A program made the translations under genes and the position numbers. Source: an uncultured Pedobacter sp. (GTDB taxonomy: Bacteria; Bacteroidota; Bacteroidia; Sphingobacteriales; Sphingobacteriaceae). From it: 64,000 nucleotides of DNA. The stretch is taken from contig NZ_CAJYOJ010000077.1 of assembly GCF_913776295.1 (NCBI RefSeq), forward strand, positions 48,394 to 112,393, given 5' to 3'. Shown here piece by piece: positions 57,463 to 64,000 of the stretch. Numbering within the stretch: the stretch's first letter is position 1; each line of letters begins with the position of its first letter. Under the pieces are notes generated by a model. That model did not search any database. It was given only the letters and a program-made list of their open reading frames with translations, and was not told where the DNA came from.

Positions 57463-59232
57463 ATGCTTATGCTTATCAAAAAAATAATCTTAATATGCAA
57501 TCTTGCATTGTTAACCCATATGCTTTATGCACAGCAAGATACCATTACCAAAGAAAGTTTAGCCATTAACGAGGTGATGCTCATTAAAGATCAACAGCAG
57601 AAGCAGATTGATTCTCTAGTCAAAATCCAGCTGGAAAAACAATTGCGCAATGCTGCCGGCAACCAATCGAAAACCAGAGAACTGGAAGAAAAGCTGCGCA
57701 AAATTGCCGTGAGCGATTCGTTGCGGGATATCCAGCAGGCTGCAGAAATCCGGAAGTTAAAAGCCCATGCCAAAGCTTACCCGGTTGTACTCAATCACGA
57801 CACATTATTTAGTATTTACACCAGAACAGGATCTTTCAGTGCTGCCGAAAGGGCATCAGCCATCACCAAAAAAATCAACAGCCTTTATGATGATGCTTTT
57901 TATGCGCCCGATTCCTTAACCATCCGGTCATCGACCGATAATTTCGATATTGTTTATAAAAACCATGATATTATCATGACGGTGTCTAATTTAGATGGCC
58001 TGTGGTTTGGCAAAACCAACGCGCAACTGGCTAATACCTATTTGCAGAACATCAAACAAAGCATTTCACGCGAAAGGGAATCGCACAGTTTAATCAACTG
58101 GGCAAAACGTATCGGCCTGGCGCTGCTTATTCTGATGGTGCTGATTTTGATGGTATGGTTAATCAACCTCATTTTCAAACAGAGCAGAAAGTATATCAGC
58201 CTGCGTACGCAAAAAATGAAATCAGGCCTTAAACTCGGAACGGTTAAGGTTATTCCTGTTCAGGATCTGGAAATTATATTATCAAAAATAAATGGTACGG
58301 TAAGATTACTCGTTACCATTTTATTAATTTACCTGTCTCTCCCTTTGCTCTTCAGCGTATTCCCTGAAACCGAAAGCTGGACCAGTACCTTGCTCAACTG
58401 GATACTGGGTCCGTTGAAGATAGCGTTAAACGGCATTGTAGCCTATCTGCCCAACCTATTTACCATACTGGTTATTTACCTCATATTTAAGTTTGCACTG
58501 AAAGCCATTCGTTATTTTTTCAGAGAACTTGGTAAAGGGAACATCCAAATGAGGGGTTTCCATCCGGAGTGGTCTGCACCCACTTTTAACATCCTGCGTT
58601 TTATGCTTTATGCCTTTATGCTGGTCATCATTTTTCCTTATTTGCCCGGCTCAGGATCTGCAGCTTTTCAGGGGGTATCTGTTTTTCTGGGTATATTAAT
58701 TTCACTGGGTTCATCCAGTGCCATCACCAATATCGTAGCCGGCCTGGTCATTACCTATATGAGGCCGTTTCGTACAGGCGACAGGGTTAAAATTGGCGAG
58801 GTTACCGGCGATGTGATTGAAAAAACGATGCTGGTTACCCGCATCCGAACTATTAAAAATGAAGATGTAACGGTCCCAAATTCGATGGTACTTTCCAGCA
58901 GTACGGTAAACTACTCCATTCAGGCCAGAAACATTGGCCTGATTATACATTACGAGGTTACGCTGGGTTATGATGTACCCTGGCAACAGGCTTATCAAAT
59001 GTTGATTGAGGCTGCCCTTAAAACCGATTTCATCCTGCCTGATCCCAAACCTTTTGTTTTGCAAACCAAGCTAAACGATTACTATGTTTCCTACCAAATC
59101 AATGCCTACACTCATGAAGCCGGGAAACAGGCATCCATTTACAGCAGTTTGCTTGAAAACATACAAAATGAACTCGCTGCTACCGGAATCGAGCTGCTTT
59201 CGCCAGCGTACCATGTGGTGCGGAAGGAATAG
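57463..59232 (+). CDS. MscS family mechanosensitive channel with periplasmic domain
   Basis: About 589 residues. Signal peptide ending LLTHMLYAQQ, then a periplasmic coiled coil (EKQLRNAAGNQSKTRELEEKLRKIA). At least four membrane segments follow, with the MscS pore and vestibule region (LGSSSAITNIVAGLVITYMRPFRTGDRVKIGEVTGDVIEKTMLVTRIRT, VTVPNSMVLSS). It releases solutes under hypo-osmotic shock. The ATG at 57463 or 57469 is preferred over 57430 because of the promoter and the signal peptide. Confidence 0.92.
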   Translation: MLMLIKKIILICNLALLTHMLYAQQDTITKESLAINEVMLIKDQQQKQIDSLVKIQLEKQLRNAAGNQSKTRELEEKLRKIAVSDSLRDIQQAAEIRKLKAHAKAYPVVLNHDTLFSIYTRTGSFSAAERASAITKKINSLYDDAFYAPDSLTIRSSTDNFDIVYKNHDIIMTVSNLDGLWFGKTNAQLANTYLQNIKQSISRERESHSLINWAKRIGLALLILMVLILMVWLINLIFKQSRKYISLRTQKMKSGLKLGTVKVIPVQDLEIILSKINGTVRLLVTILLIYLSLPLLFSVFPETESWTSTLLNWILGPLKIALNGIVAYLPNLFTILVIYLIFKFALKAIRYFFRELGKGNIQMRGFHPEWSAPTFNILRFMLYAFMLVIIFPYLPGSGSAAFQGVSVFLGILISLGSSSAITNIVAGLVITYMRPFRTGDRVKIGEVTGDVIEKTMLVTRIRTIKNEDVTVPNSMVLSSSTVNYSIQARNIGLIIHYEVTLGYDVPWQQAYQMLIEAALKTDFILPDPKPFVLQTKLNDYYVSYQINAYTHEAGKQASIYSSLLENIQNELAATGIELLSPAYHVVRKE

Positions 59233-59283
59233 TACGCTAAGGGTTTAGCTCAATTGCAGCGTTTAATACACGATACAACAAAA

Positions 59284-59450
59284 TTGAACACCCTCTTAAT
59301 CGTTACGCTAAAGATGGATGAACAAAACAGGTTTTTTTTTCAGCAAACGCAAGGCACATCTACCTCCTGAAAAAAAATTCCGGGGGCAAATGTACTGCGA
59401 TTTCGCCACGTGCCATTCGAGGATGAAAAGATGTTTTTTGCTGGTGATGG
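59284..59450 (+). pseudogene. Decayed 5' fragment of a 2'-5' RNA ligase-like gene
   Basis: From TTG 59284 the sequence parallels the gene at 55850-56341 in three frames. NTLLIVTLKMDEQNR is in the first. KRKAHLPPEKKF is in a second frame after a run of nine T (59332-59340). A third frame near 59395-59450 gives a segment like RHVPFEDEKMFF. Two frameshifts and loss of the rest of the gene mark it as a pseudogene. The 3' end runs into the alkB gene. Confidence 0.8.
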
Positions 59451-59455
59451 CCATT

Positions 59456-60091
59456 TTACTTTTCAGCCACCATCACCTTAAATTGTTCCCGCAAGAGATC
59501 GGCCACCCTGCCCTGTGGGTTTATCTCCTGCACCTTTGATGGTTTTACCTTGCGGTAGGTAATGGATACCCTGCGCCCGCGGTGCAAAATGGCGCCATTA
59601 ATCAGGTCTTTTTTCCTCGGTGGTATGCCATGGTGCCATTTTTTACGGGCATCATCCTGCATGATGTACAGCGAACGTTTTGGCAGCTCAATATCCACTA
59701 CTTCGTGGGTTTTTCCATTGGTAAAACGCATGATACAGCCGCTTGCCAGGTTAATTCCACAGATCTGGTTTTCGTAATAGTTACGGTCTTTATGCGGCCT
59801 GATGCCTTCGCCGGGCTGGTATTCATTAATAATTACCTGATCGGGAACATACTCCAGATTGTTTAGGGCATGTATCTTCCGGCCGAGTTCGTTAATGATG
59901 GGCGGGATGGGCAGCGGAATGCCAATAAGCGCGTAGGGTGCCTCCAGCTCATTGCGGAAACCGTAATACTGCAGCCGCCTGGCATAATCTACCATCCAGG
60001 GCTGGCTGTCTATCTCATCTAATAATTGTTGCTCTTCTGCCTCGCTGATAAAATCAGGGTATAAAAAAAATCCGGGTATCTGTGTTCCCAT
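59456..60091 (-). CDS. AlkB-type 2-oxoglutarate/Fe(II) dioxygenase
   Basis: A 211-residue dioxygenase that removes alkyl groups from nucleic acid bases or other substrates. The iron site is GIRPHKDRN (His-x-Asp) with a later His in KWHHGIPPRKK. The 2-oxoglutarate-binding Arg lies in RGRRVSITYRKV, and QPGEGIRPHKD is the family pattern. Length is normal for ALKBH8/AlkB-like proteins. Confidence 0.9.
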   Translation of the reverse strand: MGTQIPGFFLYPDFISEAEEQQLLDEIDSQPWMVDYARRLQYYGFRNELEAPYALIGIPLPIPPIINELGRKIHALNNLEYVPDQVIINEYQPGEGIRPHKDRNYYENQICGINLASGCIMRFTNGKTHEVVDIELPKRSLYIMQDDARKKWHHGIPPRKKDLINGAILHRGRRVSITYRKVKPSKVQEINPQGRVADLLREQFKVMVAEK

Positions 60092-60271
60092 ATTGATAGA
60101 ACAGTAAAAGCGATGTGGTAGTTTTTATTCATAAGCATAGGGGCCAGAATACCGGTTTAAATGAAAATCAAAACCCCACAAGCTAAGGAAGAAAGCAGCC
60201 TAAATTTGGAAGATTCAAGATGGCAATCTTTTAACGCCAAATTACAGAAAACTTTTTTGGATATTTAAACC

Positions 60272-61297
60272 ATGAAAAATTTATCATCAATTATCGCTTT
60301 TGGCCTGATCATTTTAGCCAGTGCCTGTAAAAAACCACAGGAAATTATAGAAGAACCCAAAGTTAACCCGCCTAAAAATGTATATGTAGCAGGTTATGAA
60401 AACAACAGCTCATCTATCAAAGTTGCCAAACTGTGGAAAAATGGCGTTGCAACAAATCTTAGCGATGGCACCAAGGAGACTACAGCAAATGGAGTAGCTG
60501 TTTTGGGAAATGACGTGTATGTTGTGGGAAATGAATACAACCCATCAATGGCTAGTTATACACCTATCATCTGGAAGAATGGAATAGCCACTAAATTATC
60601 TGCCAATGGCTCCGCAAATGCTATCGCCATTATAGGCAGCGATGTATATGTAGCTGGCTTTGAAAATGATGCCAGAACCATCAGGGCCACGTTGTGGAAA
60701 AATGGCGTAGCCAGCCCGCAAACTCTATGGAATGGTGTTGCGCAGAGCGTTACGGCTAATGGAAACGACATTTACATCTGTGGATATAAAGTGAATTCAA
60801 ATGGCCTCAGTTCGCCGGTGCTATGGAAAAACGGCAGCTACAGCGATTTGCCAACCGGAGGCAATCCCGGTATCCTCACCGCCATGTCTGTAGCTGTTAA
60901 CGGTCCCGATGTTTATGTTTTAGGTGGTAGCCTAACCGGTAAATTTTTATGGAAAAACGGTGTACTTTCATCTATTGCAGAAAGCGGTAAATCAACGGAT
61001 GTATATTCAATGTTTGCTGCAAACAATAACCTGTATATGGTTGGTAGCGAGTATAAATCGTCGGGAACCCGTTATGTTGATTATGCCACGCTATGGATCA
61101 ACGGAACATCATCAAACTTTGCAAACGATGCCACAGCCAATAGTATTTTTGTTGACGGACAAGATGTTTTTAACGCAGGCTATATCGCCGAAACAGGCCC
61201 CTCAAAATCTATTGCAGTTGCATGGAAAAATGGTATACGCACATCCTTAACCGATGGAACAAAAAACGCCCGCACCATTGCTATCTATGTAAAATAA
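60272..61297 (+). CDS. Repeat lipoprotein with seven W-K-N-G repeats
   Basis: 341 residues. A lipoprotein signal (FGLIILASACKKP, Cys19) is followed by seven copies of a ~45-residue unit. Each is marked LWKNG, IWKNG, LWKNG, LWKNG, LWKNG, LWING and AWKNG, and each is followed by a DVYV(A/V)G-like strand. Seven repeats suggest a seven-bladed beta-propeller on the cell surface. No family recognised; possibly an extracellular or adhesive protein. The stop lies close to the vapC remnant. Confidence 0.7.
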   Translation: MKNLSSIIAFGLIILASACKKPQEIIEEPKVNPPKNVYVAGYENNSSSIKVAKLWKNGVATNLSDGTKETTANGVAVLGNDVYVVGNEYNPSMASYTPIIWKNGIATKLSANGSANAIAIIGSDVYVAGFENDARTIRATLWKNGVASPQTLWNGVAQSVTANGNDIYICGYKVNSNGLSSPVLWKNGSYSDLPTGGNPGILTAMSVAVNGPDVYVLGGSLTGKFLWKNGVLSSIAESGKSTDVYSMFAANNNLYMVGSEYKSSGTRYVDYATLWINGTSSNFANDATANSIFVDGQDVFNAGYIAETGPSKSIAVAWKNGIRTSLTDGTKNARTIAIYVK

Positions 61298-61365
61298 AAT
61301 TTTCAATGCTACCGGAGCGGTTGTCCGTTCCCTATCCTTTTCCGATGAAAAGCAGTTTTCTTCGC

Positions 61366-61443
61366 TTATGGCTTTTTTTGCAGGTCAAACTTTACTTTGA
61401 TGAAATAAATACATATACTGGTATCAAGCAAGTATTTCCTCAC
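61366..61443 (-). pseudogene. vapC: Truncated VapC (PIN-domain) toxin remnant
   Basis: Starts with GTG overlapping the TGA of the antitoxin gene (GTGA). It reads RKYLLDTSICIYFIKVKFDLQKKP, then TAA after 25 codons. The first residues match the PIN N-terminus with its first catalytic Asp. In the next frame a segment ISEENCFSSE (about 61325-61360) resembles the next PIN motif (..NCFISE..), so a frameshift plus deletion seems to have killed it. About 100 more residues of the family are missing. Confidence 0.7.
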
Positions 61444-61688
61444 AACTCTTCTCTTTTGCTGGTTAAGTTTCTTGCGGCTTTAAGTTCTGCAACCAATTCA
61501 TCAGCGGTTTGGTCAGATTCCCAAGAGCCATATAACGCATCCAAAGAGATTTCTTTTTCTTTCTTTTCAGTCGTTTTCATTGATTTTGACAGTCGGGCGA
61601 TAAGTTCTAATTTATTATCAGGACTTAAACTTTTCAGCAAGGTAAAGTAACTGTATATCAGGTTGATACCTATACCTGCTGTTTTCAT
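61440..61688 (-). CDS. vapB: VapB-like antitoxin of a PIN-toxin module
   Basis: An 82-residue protein resembling the Bacteroidota antitoxins that accompany PIN toxins: LSPDNKLELIARLSKSM, then SLDALYGSWESDQTADELVAELKAARN. These usually neutralise a VapC RNase and repress their own operon. The toxin gene overlaps its stop but is truncated, so the antitoxin is left without its usual partner. The gap 61689-61952 holds no gene. Confidence 0.65.
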   Translation of the reverse strand: MKTAGIGINLIYSYFTLLKSLSPDNKLELIARLSKSMKTTEKKEKEISLDALYGSWESDQTADELVAELKAARNLTSKREEL

Positions 61689-61952
61689 TTTCTGTCGTAA
61701 TTTATGATTACAAAAATAATAAAAAAGTGTTTTCGCTTTAGATGACCGTTGTCGTAATCGTTCTACTTATATATTTTTCTATTACTAATTTAATGATTTT
61801 ATCTTTACGTTTCAGTACTATTTTTTTGTTTAAGTTGCTATTATATATTTTCGTATTGTTGCAAATGGTTGTAACTGTTACATTGTCGGCAAATGGTTTA
61901 TCGCCCATTTTAAAGCAGCCTACCAACAATGTTGCCGATAGGCTACTGGATT

Positions 61953-62252
61953 TTATTCTTTGTCAATCTCAATGACCAACTTACCCTGTAAGGTAGTAAT
62001 AATTACATGTGAATGGCACTCGAAACCGATTTGCTCCAACCATTTTCCTTGTAACATGATTTGTGGAACAATTGATCTGTTCCAGGCATAATCCCTACAT
62101 TTTGGTTGAATTTTTAACCTTCTCATTCCGTTTGGAAGTTTTGGTTTTCTGGGTTCACAGGCTCCGCACCTACAGGTTTTGTTCGGTTGTAACTCCTGGG
62201 TTACTTTTAGCTTCCTCATAGAAGCGCTTTTTTGACTTTTCGTAGATTGCAT
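61953..62252 (-). CDS. symE: SymE-family toxin-like protein
   Basis: A 99-residue basic protein whose C-terminal ~60 residues match SymE: RRLKIQPKCRDYAW, then VPQIMLQGKWLEQIGFECHSHVIIT and GKLVIEID. Enterobacterial SymE is an SOS-induced toxin controlled by an antisense RNA. The N-terminal ~40 residues are longer than usual and contain CRCGACEPRKPKLP. Other starts are 62219 or ~62126. A hairpin AGCCTATC/GGTAGGCT (about 61921-61946) lies just after the stop. Upstream on the same strand lies the structured tandem array at 62274-62816. Confidence 0.75.
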   Translation of the reverse strand: MQSTKSQKSASMRKLKVTQELQPNKTCRCGACEPRKPKLPNGMRRLKIQPKCRDYAWNRSIVPQIMLQGKWLEQIGFECHSHVIITTLQGKLVIEIDKE

Positions 62253-62273
62253 TTTATAAAAAGTTTAACGCAC

Positions 62274-62816
62274 ACCCAGGTCACCGCAATCTACGTCGGA
62301 TAACCGAAATGATGCTGGACTTCCACCAGTTTGCCTGGGTTTATCGTAATTAAGAAAATTTGTTGAATTGCTCCAACGTAGATTGCATGATAAAGATATG
62401 AATTTTATTTTAATTGGTTAAAGATAAATGGCTAAAATTTGCATTTTTTTATGATCAAGTCACCAGGTCGCTGCGAACGTCGCCGGAGACCGGAAATGCA
62501 CAGTACTTTCAACTGCTCGCCTGGATATTTTTGATATTTTTTAACTGGATTGCTATTTTATTTTAATTAGTCATGAGATAAAAGGCTAATACTTGTAAAT
62601 TTTTAATGGTCAAAAAACCCAGGTCGCTGCGACACACGTCGGAAACCGAAGATTAGGCCGGACTTACACCGGATCGCCTGAGCTATATTGTTAATAAGAA
62701 AATTTGTCTGATTGCAAAGGTGTATCGTATCATAAATATAGAATTTTGTTTTAATTGGTGAGAGATAAATGGCTGATTTTTGCATTTTTTTTATAGTCAA
62801 AAAACCCAGGTCGCTG
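62274..62816 (-). repeat. Tandem array of structured ~65-nt elements upstream of symE
   Basis: Three full units (cores 62274-62340, 62463-62524, 62618-62682) and one clipped unit (from 62805), starting 187, 156 and 187 bp apart. Read on the minus strand each core has an outer stem (CCAGG/CCTGG, seven pairs in unit A). Inside is a hairpin with a constant 7-nt loop TGnAAGT closed by changing pairs: CTGG/CCAG, CAGT/ACTG and CCGG/CCGG. A second hairpin reads CGG-TTA/TTT-CCG (CCGG-TCT-CCGG in unit B). The AT-rich linkers are also related. Compensatory changes argue for RNA. Two units end in CCTGGGTTTTTT. Confidence 0.75.
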
Positions 62817-62862
62817 TTAGTGCCACAACTTTTTAAATGTACTGCTTTCATATTCTCTCAAA

Positions 62863-63786
62863 TTATGGAGTAATTTCAACACCAATACTTTTTAATAAAG
62901 CATCATATTGTTCATTATCTTTCTCCTTTATCTTATCCAATACAAAGGCAGCCACTTTCTTCATTTCAGGAACATCAATAGGAATCATACTTCGCTCAAA
63001 AATTCCTTCAAGATGTGAGTATTCATTATTAATCCGATCTGTCATTGAAGAAGCCTGCCTATCGTTTCCAAAAAATCTATTCAGCTTATCGTCATGTTCA
63101 ATAGCATTAGGATATTTATAAAATAAGAATGCTTCAAGAAATTTACGAGTGTTGTTTGCAAAATTATAGTATACTATATGCTGATCGTCATCATCGGTAT
63201 CTGCGTTTGCACAAATGTATATTTGGTGAAAGAGATAATTGAATTCCGTTACATAATCCTTCAGATATTTGGGCATCATTTTAATTCTGCTTTTTTCGCC
63301 TTCTCTTATTGTGATAAAATATCTACTTTGATTTTTATTTAAAGCTCCCGGTAAGCGTTTAAGATATTTCAGAAAATCTAAATTGTGAGTAGAAATAAAC
63401 AATTGCTCGAATTCCTGACTAGCAACAATTTCAGAATTTATCAAACTATATATGAAGAAGATATGATTTCCATCCAAACTTGAAATAGGATCGTCAATCC
63501 AAATAATTGGTTTTTTACCTTTAGTTTCTATATCCTCGAGCTTAGCCATAAAATAACAGAATGCAATTAAGCTACATTCTCCTTCACTAAGATGATGTGC
63601 TTTGCTTCCACTTCTAACAATTTCAAATCTGATTTTCTTACCATTTGTAATTGTATCTTGATCTTCAACTGCTTTTAAAGTCAAGAAATCATGACCAAAA
63701 TAATTGTTGAGATATTCATTTACTTTTAAGGCACCTTTTTCCTCATCATTCATTAGTCGTTGTTTGCTTTCAATAAGTGCAATTTG
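62863..63786 (-). pseudogene. C-terminal part of an AAA (AAA_13/PrrC-RloC-like) ATPase, 5' truncated
   Basis: About 300 residues of a larger ATPase. The ABC-type signature (HHLSEGECSLIAFCYF), Walker B (PIIWIDDPISSLDGNH) and switch (FISTHNLDFLKYL) are present, but the N-terminal P-loop is missing. The frame stays coding upstream of the ATG at 63753 (ALIESKQRL) until the IS edge near 63786, so this ATG is not the true start. Full-length relatives include anticodon nucleases and other defence ATPases; whether this one carried a nuclease is unknown. Confidence 0.75.
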
Positions 63787-64000
63787 GGGGCTGACTAAAA
63801 AGGTACAATGCTAATCTAGTCAGCTTTTTTTTCTATGGCTATAGAATACCTCACCGAACTTATTTTGTTGGCTAACTTTTGATCGACCTTACATGAAATT
63901 GGGATTAAAAGGCCTTATATAGCCATTTTCTCTTGTTTGATCTGAAGTTTTCTCAGGTTATGGGCCATCGCAACCAGGCTAAACTCTGTTTGCACTTTTT
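63786..64000 (-). mobile_element. 3' end of an IS1182-type insertion sequence
   Basis: The window ends inside an insertion sequence. Its edge is near GGGGGCTGACTA (63786-63797), where the AAA gene's reading frame is lost. An inverted repeat GCTGACTA/TAGTCAGC (63790-63797, 63817-63824) lies just inside, followed by a T8 run on the plus strand. The other end and the target duplication lie outside the window. Confidence 0.6.
63915..64000 (-). CDS. Transposase C-terminus (IS1182 family, clipped by window end)
   Basis: Only 27 residues are visible: KVQTEFSLVAMAHNLRK followed by LQIKQEKMAI and a stop. The pattern is the typical C-terminus of IS1182-family DDE transposases in Pedobacter. The gene enters from the right on the minus strand. 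Confidence 0.75.
   Translation of the reverse strand, partial: KVQTEFSLVAMAHNLRKLQIKQEKMAI

Noticed and set aside
61738..61975. Overlapping frames on both strands between vapB and symE
   Set aside because: AT-rich, hydrophobic by composition, no start signals; the region ends in the symE hairpin.
62274..62816. tRNA genes or a CRISPR array in the 62 kb repeats
   Set aside because: The cores are tRNA-sized with a 7-bp outer stem in one unit, but no anticodon arm or GTTCGA-type T-loop is present. The repeats are imperfect, 156-187 bp apart and have related rather than unique spacers, so it is not CRISPR.
62274..62816. Integron attC sites
   Set aside because: No RYYYAAC/GTTRRRY ends, no gene cassettes between units and no integrase seen.

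Overview
The window looks like the chromosome of a Sphingobacteriaceae bacterium, most likely Pedobacter or a close relative (phylum Bacteroidota). The evidence is Bacteroidota-type -7 boxes (TAnnTTTG), a SusC/SusD pair, a bacillithiol enzyme (BshC), and the gene order parA-parB-DUF5683-dapB-lepB. There are also many short dispersed intergenic repeats of the 'accacagag...' and 'cgtcattgcgag' kind. No rRNA or tRNA gene was found.

Layout. 1-0.6 kb: a clipped DUF4256 gene and a DUF2200 gene. 0.9-7.6 kb (+): a DEAD-box RNA helicase with an RGG-like tail, a GH29 alpha-L-fucosidase with a duplicated C-terminal domain, bshC, and a malate/lactate dehydrogenase-family enzyme. 8-15.7 kb (-): a fucose-type polysaccharide utilisation locus made of a ROK regulator, SusC, SusD and a second GH29 fucosidase. 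15.8-20.4 kb (-): the core cluster parA-parB-DUF5683-dapB-lepB. 20.6-31.9 kb: FMN reductase, sensor histidine kinase, thioesterase, a SusB-like GH97 enzyme, DUF2130, OsmC, YtxH, YdcF, Obg and adenylate kinase. 32.3-38.2 kb (-): treZ followed by a treY-malQ gene fusion, giving trehalose synthesis from malto-oligosaccharides. 38.3-53.1 kb: two short-chain dehydrogenases, a fused SpmA/SpmB transporter-like protein, thioesterases, a TonB receptor with a palindromic operator, and many small envelope or unknown proteins. 53.2-61.3 kb: a probable orphan small RNA, a sterol desaturase-type hydroxylase, a Crp/Fnr regulator, a 2'-5' RNA ligase-like protein and its decayed copy, a response regulator, an MscS channel, AlkB and a repeat lipoprotein.

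The right end (61.3-64 kb) is an eroded mobile or defence region. It holds a VapB-like antitoxin followed by a truncated VapC toxin, and a SymE-family toxin gene. Directly upstream of symE is a tandem array of about 65-nt structured elements with compensatory base changes. After the array come the C-terminal part of an AAA (AAA_13/PrrC-RloC-like) ATPase and the 3' end of an IS1182-type transposase at whose edge that ATPase is broken. The symE gene plus RNA-like array is the best candidate here for an undescribed system. A second candidate is a plus-strand orphan RNA at about 53.26-53.36 kb that ends in a strong terminator and has no gene before it.
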